From Streptomyces sp. CNQ-509 (lineage in GTDB: Bacteria > Actinomycetota > Actinomycetes > Streptomycetales > Streptomycetaceae): 64,000 bases of DNA. How positions within the stretch are numbered: the first letter of the stretch is position 1; every line of letters begins with the position of its first letter. The position numbers were made by a program, and so were the translations under genes. Where the stretch lies: assembly GCF_001011035.1 (NCBI RefSeq), contig NZ_CP011492.1:186001-250000 (forward strand). The letters run 5' to 3'. Positions 57,449-64,000 of this stretch are shown here, one piece after another. A model generated the notes under the pieces. The model worked only from the letters and a program-made list of their open reading frames with translations. It did not search any database and was not told where the DNA came from.

Positions 57449-59203
57449 ATGACAATTGCCGCTTCGACCGAGGAAATCCACGGGGATCGCGCGGGATTTC
57501 AGCCGGAGCCGGATCCGGCCCCGGTCGCGATGACGCCGGCCGCCACGATAGGCGCGGCGCTGCTCGATCTCGCGGACAGCGACCCCGACCGTCCGCTGGC
57601 GTACGTCGAGGGCTCGGGCGACCCCGTCAGGCTGACCGCGGCGGAGCTGGCCGAGCGCGCGGGCGCCGCCGCGACCACCCTCGCGGAGCACGGCGTGCGG
57701 CGCGGTGACCGCGTCGGCGTCTGCATGGACACCAGCGCCGACGCGTACGCCACGCTGCACGGCTGCTTCCTGCTGGGCGCCATCCCGTTCGTCAGCGAGC
57801 CGCCGCTGGCGACGATGCGCCGGCAGCGCTGGGCCGACCGGCTGCGGCTGCTGATCAGCCGCGCCGAGCCGCGGGCCGTGGTCGTCGCGCCGGAGTTCCT
57901 CGACGCGGTGACGGAGCCGTGCAAGGAGGCCGGCGTCGCGATCGTCGAGCCGCCCTTCGAAGGCGGTCTCGACCTGGCCGCCGCGCAGGCCAAGCCCGAC
58001 GACATCGCGCTGCTGCAGTTCACCTCCGGCACCACGGGCGACAGCCGGGGCGTGACCCTGACCCACGAGTCGATCTTCGCCAACGCCGCGGCCATCGGCG
58101 AGCACGCCTACCGCGCCGGCGACCTGATCGTGAGCTGGCTGCCCATGCACCACGACATGGGCCTGATCGGGCTGAACCTCGCGCCGCTGCTGCACGGGCT
58201 GCCGGTGGCGAGCATGCCGCCGCTCTCGTTCGCGGTCCGGCCCGAGCGGTGGCTGTGGGCGATGCACCGCTACCGGGGCACGTTCACCTCGGCGCCCAAC
58301 TTCGCGTACCGCATGTGCGCCTCGAACATCCCCGACGCCAAGCTGGCGGGCCTCGACCTGAGCGCCTGGCGGGTCGCGGGCAACGGCGCGGAGGTCGTCC
58401 AGGCGAACACCCTGCGGCTGTTCGCCGAGCGCATGGCCCCGTACGGCTACGGCGAGCGTTCGATGATGCCCTGCTACGGCATGGCGGAGATCACCCTCGC
58501 CGCGACCATGTGCGTGCCCGGCGAGCCGCTGACCACGCTCACCGTCAGCCGCGACCGGCTGGCCGCGGACGGCGAGGTCGTGGAGGCCGAGCCGGGCGCC
58601 GCCGACGCGCAGGAGCTGGTCTCCTCCGGCACCCCGCTGACGGGCATGGAGCTGCGCGTCGTGGACGATGCGGGCGCCGACCTGCCGGACCGCAAGCAGG
58701 GCACCATCCTGCTGCGTACTGCCTCGATGATGTCCGGCTACTACCGCCAGCCCGAGGAGACCGCGAAGGTCCTGGGCGACGACGGCTGGCTGAACACCGG
58801 CGACCAGGGCTTCACCGACGCCGGGCAGACCTACGTCACCGGCCGCATCAAGGACGTCGTCATCATCGCCGGGTCCAACTACCACCCGTACGCCTTCGAA
58901 TCGGCCGCCGCCGCGGTGGAGGGGCTGCGGGCGAACTCCATCGCCGCCGTGGGCTGCCCCGACGAGGAGCGCAGCACGGAGGCGCTGGTGCTGGTGGTGG
59001 AGTCGAAGAGCCACGCGGACGCCGAGGCCGTCGCCCAGATCCGCGAGGGCGTCATCCAGGCGGTCTCCGCCGAGACGGGGCTGCGCCCCGACCGGGTGGA
59101 GGTCGTGCCGCGGGGCACGCTGCCCAAGACCCCGAGCGGCAAGCTCCAGCGGCGCCACGTGGTGGATGCGCTCGTCAACGGCACGCTGCCGACGAGCCAC
59201 TGA
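57449..59203 (+). CDS. Fatty acyl-AMP ligase (FAAL), starter-unit activation
   Basis: 584 residues. It has the adenylate-forming motifs FTSGTTGDSRG (about 191-201), LPMHHDMGLIG (FAAL family signature) and a late TGRIKDVVIIAG hinge; TPSGKLQR near the C-terminus holds the adenylation Lys. FAALs activate a fatty or other carboxylic acid as acyl-AMP and pass it to an acyl carrier protein rather than to CoA. The likely acceptor is ACP1 of the divergently encoded PKS, which follows an AT and has no KS before it. The ATG at 57449 has a GGGGG run a few bases upstream; an in-frame ATG at 57413 has none. No ACP is fused to it. The acid itself cannot be predicted. Confidence 0.92.
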   Translation: MTIAASTEEIHGDRAGFQPEPDPAPVAMTPAATIGAALLDLADSDPDRPLAYVEGSGDPVRLTAAELAERAGAAATTLAEHGVRRGDRVGVCMDTSADAYATLHGCFLLGAIPFVSEPPLATMRRQRWADRLRLLISRAEPRAVVVAPEFLDAVTEPCKEAGVAIVEPPFEGGLDLAAAQAKPDDIALLQFTSGTTGDSRGVTLTHESIFANAAAIGEHAYRAGDLIVSWLPMHHDMGLIGLNLAPLLHGLPVASMPPLSFAVRPERWLWAMHRYRGTFTSAPNFAYRMCASNIPDAKLAGLDLSAWRVAGNGAEVVQANTLRLFAERMAPYGYGERSMMPCYGMAEITLAATMCVPGEPLTTLTVSRDRLAADGEVVEAEPGAADAQELVSSGTPLTGMELRVVDDAGADLPDRKQGTILLRTASMMSGYYRQPEETAKVLGDDGWLNTGDQGFTDAGQTYVTGRIKDVVIIAGSNYHPYAFESAAAAVEGLRANSIAAVGCPDEERSTEALVLVVESKSHADAEAVAQIREGVIQAVSAETGLRPDRVEVVPRGTLPKTPSGKLQRRHVVDALVNGTLPTSH

Positions 59204-59245
59204 CGAGACGTCGCCCTGACCGGACGATCCTCTGACCACCGGCCT

Positions 59246-59280
59246 GGCCCCGCGGAGCCCCTGACGGGCCCCGCGGGGTC
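59246..59280. terminator. Terminator between the convergent FAAL and TetR genes
   Basis: Two 15-base arms (starting GGCCCCGCGG) with one G-U pair and one mismatch enclose a five-base loop. The hairpin touches the TetR stop codon and can act for both genes. Confidence 0.7.
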
Positions 59281-59977
59281 AGGCGCCGGGCAGGCCGGGC
59301 GGCGGGGAGCCGCCCAGCCGGCCGAGCAGCATGTCGTCCGCGTACGGGCCGTAGAGCCCGACGACGGTGTCCAGCTCCATCCCGGCCAGCGGTTCGATCG
59401 GCACCACGTAGCGCCCGGTGACCAGCCCGACGAGCAGCGAGGCGACCAGGACCGCGCGCAGTTCGGGGTCGGGCGCGGGGATGCGGCGGGCGAGGGGCAG
59501 CAGCAGTTCGCCGCCGGCGACCTCACGGAAGAGCTGCGACGCCTCGGGGTGCTCCATCGCGGAGCGGAAGACCACGAGGAGCGAGGGGCGGGTGGCGGCG
59601 TCCTCCCAGCGGGTGAGGAAGCCGCGCAGCAGCCGGCTGCCGGGCCCGCCGGGGCACTTGCCGTCCGCGGCGGGGTCGTCGGCGCTGTCGGTGTCGGCGA
59701 CCTCGTCGAGCAGGTGCGGCAGCTCCGGCAGCAGTTCCTCGGCGCGCATCGTCTCCCGGATCACCGTGGAGAAGACGTTCTCCTTGCTGCCGAAGTGGTA
59801 CATCACCAGCGCCGGATCCACCCCGGCGCGTTCGGCGATGGCGCGCACGGTGGTGCCGCGGTAGCCGTGCCGCGCGAAGAGCTCGACCGCCGCGAGCCGG
59901 ATCAGCTCGCGGCGGTCCTGCCCGGCTTCCGGCGGCTCGTCCGCCGGCCGGCCGCCGGGCTCATGGGGCCGCGCCAT
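59279..59977 (-). CDS. TetR-family transcriptional repressor
   Basis: 232 residues. The N-terminal helix-turn-helix is canonical (LIRLAAVELFARHGYRGTTV, then AGVDPALVMYHFGSKENVF, residues about 22-70). The C-terminal ligand-binding part is of the common actinobacterial type. Its ATG shares one base with the stop of the membrane-protein gene upstream (TGATG), so the two are translated together. It probably represses its own operon in response to a small molecule that the membrane protein handles. Candidate operators are the inverted repeats at 61119-61144. Confidence 0.93.
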   Translation of the reverse strand: MARPHEPGGRPADEPPEAGQDRRELIRLAAVELFARHGYRGTTVRAIAERAGVDPALVMYHFGSKENVFSTVIRETMRAEELLPELPHLLDEVADTDSADDPAADGKCPGGPGSRLLRGFLTRWEDAATRPSLLVVFRSAMEHPEASQLFREVAGGELLLPLARRIPAPDPELRAVLVASLLVGLVTGRYVVPIEPLAGMELDTVVGLYGPYADDMLLGRLGGSPPPGLPGA

Positions 59978-61092
59978 CAGGCCGTCCGCGCGGAGGCGGT
60001 ACGGGCCGGGGCCACGGCGGCGGCGGGCACGATGACCATCAGCGGGCGGAAGGGACGGATCCGCTCCATCGCCACGGTGACGAGCCAGGCGCCGGCCGCC
60101 CACAGCGCCAGCGTGAGCAGCGGTCCGCCGGCCGCGTTGCCGTCGAAGTACAGCACGCGGCGCAGCAGCGAGACGGTGCTGCCCATCGGCAGGTACTCCG
60201 AGACGGCACCGTAGAAGGCGGGTTGGAAGTGCGGGTCGACGACGCCGCCGGAGGAGGCGAGGCCGAGCGGGAGGACGAGCAGCGCGCCGACGGCGATGCC
60301 GAGCGCACCCAGCAGCGCCTGGCACGCCGCGACGACGCCGACGACCGCCAGCGACAGCAGCGTGGTGACGCCCAGCAGTTCGAGGAAGTGGCCGTCCAGG
60401 GTGCCGGTGACGGGCCCGGCGAAGAGCGCGCCGGCCACGCCGGCGACGACCGCGTAGCAGAGGCAGGACAGCCAGCGCCTGGCGGCCCCGACGTGGGCGG
60501 CGGCCAGGCTCAGCACGAGCTGGAAGATCAGCGCGCCGATGGTGAGGGCGACGCACAGGAGCACCGCGCTGACCCCGCGGGAGTCCTTCTCCGGCAGCGG
60601 GGCGACGTCGTCGACCTTCTGCGGGGTGCCGAGTTGCGCGGTCAGTTGCTCGTACGCCGTGGTGGCGGCGGTCTTCGGGGCGTCGCCCGCGGCGCTGGCG
60701 ACGAGCAGGGCGGGCGGCTGCTTCGGCGAAGGGCCGACGACGATGGCGCCGAGGACGTCCTGCTCGCGCAGGGCGGTGCGGGCCTCGGCCTCGTCCGCGT
60801 ACCGCTTGACCTCGAACGCGCCGGGGGCGGCCGCGTCGAGTTCCGCTTCGACCTGCGCGACCGCGGGACCCGGCCCGGCAAGGCCGAGCGGCATGTCGCT
60901 GGGGGCGGGGTTGCGCAGCCCGGGGATCATCAGCCCGGCGAACGCGAGGACGAGGAAGAGCCCGAGCACGACCGGGCCGAACAGCACGCGGTTGGTGCCG
61001 GAGCCGCCGGCTTCCGGCGCTTCCGGGGGCGCTTGCGTCGGCACCGGGGCCGGCGCCGCGCCGTGGGGGGACCCTGCGGCCGGTGTGGTCAC
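59977..61092 (-). CDS. YhgE/Pip-like ABC-2-type membrane protein
   Basis: 371 residues, GTG start supported by AGGGAG (61099-61104) six bases upstream. A proline-rich cytoplasmic N-terminus (1-35) is followed by TM1 (36-58), a large outside domain (60-172), then five more helices at about 174-197, 207-229, 238-259, 262-281 and 323-343. This topology fits YhgE/Pip or ABC-2 permease-like proteins, often paired with a TetR regulator in Streptomyces and linked to efflux or self-protection. No ATPase gene is adjacent, so direct ABC transport is unproven. Export of, or tolerance to, the polyketide is a fair guess. Confidence 0.8.
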   Translation of the reverse strand: MTTPAAGSPHGAAPAPVPTQAPPEAPEAGGSGTNRVLFGPVVLGLFLVLAFAGLMIPGLRNPAPSDMPLGLAGPGPAVAQVEAELDAAAPGAFEVKRYADEAEARTALREQDVLGAIVVGPSPKQPPALLVASAAGDAPKTAATTAYEQLTAQLGTPQKVDDVAPLPEKDSRGVSAVLLCVALTIGALIFQLVLSLAAAHVGAARRWLSCLCYAVVAGVAGALFAGPVTGTLDGHFLELLGVTTLLSLAVVGVVAACQALLGALGIAVGALLVLPLGLASSGGVVDPHFQPAFYGAVSEYLPMGSTVSLLRRVLYFDGNAAGGPLLTLALWAAGAWLVTVAMERIRPFRPLMVIVPAAAVAPARTASARTA

Positions 61093-61352
61093 GATCTGCT
61101 CCCTGTCATTCGCAAAGAGAACACTTCTGTTCAACGGACGTTGAGGATCCAGTCTCGCGCGGGCCCTGCCGTGCCCGCAACTCCCCTGCCGCGAGCGCAC
61201 GTCGCCGCCGCGAAAGGGCCGGTCAGCAGCCTTTTGGCGGGAATTTAGGTACGGGTACCAACCTGTCGGCACAGCGCCCGATGCGCGGCTGCCGGACGAC
61301 AGCCGCCCTCGCGCCCTTGACACCACCCGAGCCACCGCCGCCGAATGATCGA
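61093..61352. promoter_or_regulatory. Divergent promoter region with two overlapping inverted repeats
   Basis: 260 bases between the membrane-protein gene and the phosphoesterase-PPTase gene. GAACA-CTTC-TGTTC (61119-61132) and TCAACG-GA-CGTTGA (61131-61144) are both perfect inverted repeats and share two bases. They lie 26-52 bases upstream of the membrane-protein start, where a TetR repressor would bind. The rightward gene shows no clear ribosome site and may be leaderless or start at another nearby codon. Confidence 0.55.
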
Positions 61353-62942
61353 ATGGCCCTGATGCACGGAAGACTGCTGGCCGTCAGCGACCTGCACGTC
61401 GCCTACCAAGAGAACCGCGACATCACCGCCGGGCTGCGCCCCACCGCGCCCGGAGACTGGCTGATCGTCGCCGGTGACGTCGGCGAGCGCGTCTCGGACA
61501 TCGAATGGACCCTCGGACTGCTCGCCGAGCGGTTCGCCAAGGTCGTGTGGGTGCCCGGCAACCACGAGCTGTGGACCCACCCCGACGACCCGGTCACGCT
61601 GCGCGGCGAGGAGCGCTACCGGCACCTCGTCGAACTCTGCCGCGGCCTCGGCGTCGTGACGCCCGAGGATCCGTACCCCGTCTGGGACGGCGAGGGCGGC
61701 CCGGTGACGATCGCGCCGCTGTTCGTCCTCTACGACTACTCCTTCCGCGTCCCTGGCGCGGCGACCAAGGAGGAGTCGCTGCGCCTGGCCCACGAGGCCG
61801 GCGTCGTCTGCACCGACGAGTACTTCCTCCACCCCGACCCGCACACCTCCCGGGACGCCTGGTGCCGGGAGCGGGTGGCGCTGACCGAGCGGCGGCTCGC
61901 GGCCGTCGACCCCGCGCACCGCACGGTGCTGGTGAACCACTGGCCGCTCGTGCGCCAGCCGACCGACATCCTGCGCTACCCGGAGTTCGCGCAGTGGTGC
62001 GGCACGACCCTCACCGCCGACTGGCACCGCCGCTTCCGCGCCGCCGCCGTCGTCTACGGCCACCTCCACATCCCCCGCGTCACCTGGTACGACGGGGTCA
62101 AGTTCACCGAGGTCTCGCTCGGCTACCCGCGGGAGTGGAAGCGCCGCCCGCCGCGCGAGCTGCTGCGCACGGTCCTGCCCCCGTCGTCGACGACCACGGC
62201 GGCGGCCCCGGCGGGGCGGCCCCGGGAACTCACGACCACCCCCGAACGGGCCCGGCTGCTCCAGGAGTTACTGCCCGGCGGGGTGACCGCGGCCGAGGCG
62301 TTCACCGACCCGCCCGAGCCGCCCGCGGAGCGGCTGTACCCCGAGGAGGCCCGGGCCGTCGCCCGGGCCGTACCGCACCGGCAAGCGGAGTTCGCGACCG
62401 TACGGCAGTGCGCGCGCCGTGCCCTGGGCGCGCTCGGCGTCGAGCCCGCGCCCCTGCTCCCCGGCCGCCGCGGCGCGCCGCAGTGGCCCGCCGGGATCGT
62501 CGGCTCCATGACGCACTGCGCCGGCTACCGCGCCGCCGCGGTCGCCCGCCGCGGTGAGGTCATCGGTATCGGCATCGACGCCGAGCCCAACGAGCCGCTG
62601 AAGGACGGCCTCCTGGAGGCCGTCGGGCTGCCGGAGGAGCAGGAGCAGGTACGCGCCCGGATGCGCGGCCCGTCCGAAGTCTGCTGGGACCGGCTGCTGT
62701 TCAGCGCCAAGGAGTCGGTCTTCAAGGTCTGGTACCCGCTCACCGCGAGGGAGCTGGACTTCGACGAGGCCCGGATCGACGTCGACCCGGACAAGGGGAC
62801 CTTCACCGCCCGGATCCTGGTCCCCGCCACCACCGTCGACGGCATCTCGCTGGCGCACATGAACGGCCGATGGCTGTGCCGCAGCGGCCTGCTCGTCACC
62901 GCCGTCGCGCTGGCCGCGGGGGCCGGCGGGGACGGCGGGTAG
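61353..62942 (+). CDS. PptH-like metallophosphoesterase fused to PptT-like phosphopantetheinyl transferase
   Basis: 529 residues. The N-terminal ~285 form a calcineurin-type metallophosphoesterase: SDLHV (Asp13, His15), AGDVGER (Asp42), PGNHELW (Asn70, His71), VNHWPL and YGHLHIPR. From memory it resembles mycobacterial PptH, which removes phosphopantetheine from carrier proteins. After a linker of about 35 residues, residues ~326-529 form an Sfp/PptT-type transferase (THCAGYR; GIDAEP, Asp409/Glu411; FSAKESVFKVWYPL, Lys453/Glu454/Lys458), which adds phosphopantetheine. In Mycobacterium tuberculosis the two are separate adjacent genes. Here the frame runs through without a stop. Codon 306 in the linker is TTA (62268-62270). 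An in-frame GTG at 62283, with AGGAG 15 bases upstream, could start a free transferase. Starts at 61353 or 61362 fit the family; an upstream ATG at 61083 would add unrelated sequence. Confidence 0.9.
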   Translation: MALMHGRLLAVSDLHVAYQENRDITAGLRPTAPGDWLIVAGDVGERVSDIEWTLGLLAERFAKVVWVPGNHELWTHPDDPVTLRGEERYRHLVELCRGLGVVTPEDPYPVWDGEGGPVTIAPLFVLYDYSFRVPGAATKEESLRLAHEAGVVCTDEYFLHPDPHTSRDAWCRERVALTERRLAAVDPAHRTVLVNHWPLVRQPTDILRYPEFAQWCGTTLTADWHRRFRAAAVVYGHLHIPRVTWYDGVKFTEVSLGYPREWKRRPPRELLRTVLPPSSTTTAAAPAGRPRELTTTPERARLLQELLPGGVTAAEAFTDPPEPPAERLYPEEARAVARAVPHRQAEFATVRQCARRALGALGVEPAPLLPGRRGAPQWPAGIVGSMTHCAGYRAAAVARRGEVIGIGIDAEPNEPLKDGLLEAVGLPEEQEQVRARMRGPSEVCWDRLLFSAKESVFKVWYPLTARELDFDEARIDVDPDKGTFTARILVPATTVDGISLAHMNGRWLCRSGLLVTAVALAAGAGGDGG

Positions 62943-64000
62943 GTGCGGGCGGCGCGGGGCGGGACGGGCCCGGTGCCCCGGACCGTCCCGTATCCGCCGG
63001 GCGACGGTGTGGGCACGGTGGGCGGGGAGCGGACGGTCGGCGTCCTGTACGACGCGGGCTCGGCCGGTGCCGCGGAGGTCGCGGCCGCCGCCCGCTTCTG
63101 CGGGGCGGAGCTGTTCCTCGTCGTGGACCGGGCCTCCGCCCACGTACGGGAGCTGCTGCCGGTGCTGACGCGGCGGTTCGCGCTGTGCGACATCACCGGG
63201 CTGGACGCACATGACGCGGCGATGGCGGTCGCCGTGTTCGTACCCGACGGGCTGCTGACGTTCAGCGAGCACCGCATGGAGCTCACCTCCGTGATCGCGG
63301 CGGCGCTCGGCATCCCGTACTGGCACACGCCCGCGGTCACCGGCCGGCTCGTGGACAAGCTCCAGCAGCGCCGTACGTTCGCCGAAGCGGGCCTGGACGA
63401 CCTGCCGTTCGCGCTCGTCGCCGACGCCGCCGACCTCGACGCCGCGCTGGACACGGTGGGCCTGCCCGCGGTGCTGAAGCCGCGGCGCGGCGCGGGCGGC
63501 CGGCTCGTGCACCGGCTCGACAGCGTCTCCGGCGCCCGCGCCGCCGTCGCGGCCTGCGCGGACGCGGCCCCCGGTGCCGACCTGCTGGTCGAGGCGCTGC
63601 TCCCGGGCGACCCCGGGGCGGCCGGGGCGCAGTGGGGCGACTACGTCTCCGTGGAGACGGCCGTGCACCGCAGGGAGTGCCAACCGCTCTGCGTGACGGG
63701 AAAGTTTCCGCTGGTCGAGCCGTTCCGGGAGCGCGGCTCCTTCGTCCCGCACACCCTGGACGCATCGCTGGCGGAGTGCGCGGAGGACCTCGCCGAGGCG
63801 GCGATCGGCGCACTGGACATCAGCGACGGGATCGTGCACACGGAGCTGAAGCTCACCGCGGACGGGCCCCGGCTGATCGAGGTCAACGGGCGCCTCGGCG
63901 GCCTCGTCGGCGACGTCGTACGGCGCGGATCCGGCTTCGACCTGGTGGCGGCGGCGATGCGGCTGGCGCTGGGGCTGCCGGTGCCGGACTCCCCGCGGTT
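62943..64000 (+). CDS. ATP-grasp carboxylate ligase, partial (runs off the window)
   Basis: At least 352 codons are open to the window end. The GTG at 62943 directly follows the TAG of the fusion gene; GTG at 63009 or 63018 are alternatives. A Rossmann-like N-domain (VGVLYDAGSAGAAEV) precedes the ATP-grasp core: a lysine in AVLKPRRGAGG near residue 176 and the late metal/ATP motif LIEVNGRLGG near residue 310. Such enzymes join a carboxylate to an amine or other nucleophile through an acyl phosphate. Adjacency to the phosphopantetheinyl transferase implies co-transcription. The substrate is unknown; it could be tailoring of the PKS product or unrelated amino-acid ligation. Confidence 0.85.
   Translation, partial: MRAARGGTGPVPRTVPYPPGDGVGTVGGERTVGVLYDAGSAGAAEVAAAARFCGAELFLVVDRASAHVRELLPVLTRRFALCDITGLDAHDAAMAVAVFVPDGLLTFSEHRMELTSVIAAALGIPYWHTPAVTGRLVDKLQQRRTFAEAGLDDLPFALVADAADLDAALDTVGLPAVLKPRRGAGGRLVHRLDSVSGARAAVAACADAAPGADLLVEALLPGDPGAAGAQWGDYVSVETAVHRRECQPLCVTGKFPLVEPFRERGSFVPHTLDASLAECAEDLAEAAIGALDISDGIVHTELKLTADGPRLIEVNGRLGGLVGDVVRRGSGFDLVAAAMRLALGLPVPDSPR

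Noticed and set aside
61083..61352. Upstream ATG at 61083 as start of the phosphoesterase-PPTase fusion
   Set aside because: It would add 90 low-complexity residues without family similarity and would run through the divergent promoter and operator region. The phosphoesterase fold begins right after 61353.
62200..62330. Fusion of phosphoesterase and PPTase as a frameshift artefact
   Set aside because: The linker reads without stop or abrupt frame change, codon bias stays typical, and both domains are complete on either side. A resequencing check would still be sensible.

Overview
The window looks like Streptomyces or a close actinobacterial relative. The DNA is very GC-rich with strong GC third-position bias, starts are often GTG behind AGGAG-type ribosome sites, and two pathway genes carry the rare leucine codon TTA (bldA-type control). 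Almost everything belongs to polyketide biosynthesis. No tRNA, rRNA, CRISPR array, insertion sequence or phage gene was seen.

Left part (1-43,970). The end of one modular type I PKS gene (KR-ACP-docking tail) is followed by two giant cis-AT PKS genes (1302-18332 and 18387-36347) with three modules each. Predicted extender units and reduction in gene order are: methylmalonyl/fully reduced, methylmalonyl/alkene, malonyl/alkene, malonyl/fully reduced, methylmalonyl/fully reduced, methylmalonyl/alkene. The last module ends in a docking tail, not a thioesterase, so the chain passes to another protein outside the window or is released by other means. Downstream are a MonCI-like FAD epoxidase (opposite strand), a 3Fe-4S ferredoxin, a P450, a KASIII-like protein without the usual catalytic His, an FkbH-like glyceryl-transfer enzyme and an alpha/beta hydrolase. 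KASIII plus FkbH plus hydrolase resembles part of a tetronate-forming set, and a MonCI-like epoxidase suggests polyether-type oxidation. A tetronate polyether is therefore a reasonable but unproven guess for the product.

Middle (43,971-45,220). A SARP regulator with a TTA codon sits behind a structured leader region (G-quadruplex-prone tract, hairpin, inverted repeat, 14-codon leader ORF) and is bounded by strong terminators.

Right part (45,221-64,000). On the minus strand, an unusual PKS pair is read from 57188 down to 45221: AT-ACP-KS-ACP-KS-ACP-KR, then KS-(dead AT)-(altered DH)-ACP-TE. Extension modules lacking a working AT, plus one N-terminal AT, indicate trans-AT-style logic beside the cis-AT system. 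A divergent fatty acyl-AMP ligase probably supplies the starter acid. Then come a TetR regulator with a membrane protein, and divergently a single-chain fusion of a PptH-like metallophosphoesterase with a PptT-like phosphopantetheinyl transferase. The fusion carries a TTA codon in the linker between its two opposing activities. An ATP-grasp ligase follows directly and runs off the window end.

Whether left and right parts form one cluster or two adjacent ones cannot be decided from sequence alone. The central SARP and the writer/eraser fusion could serve both.
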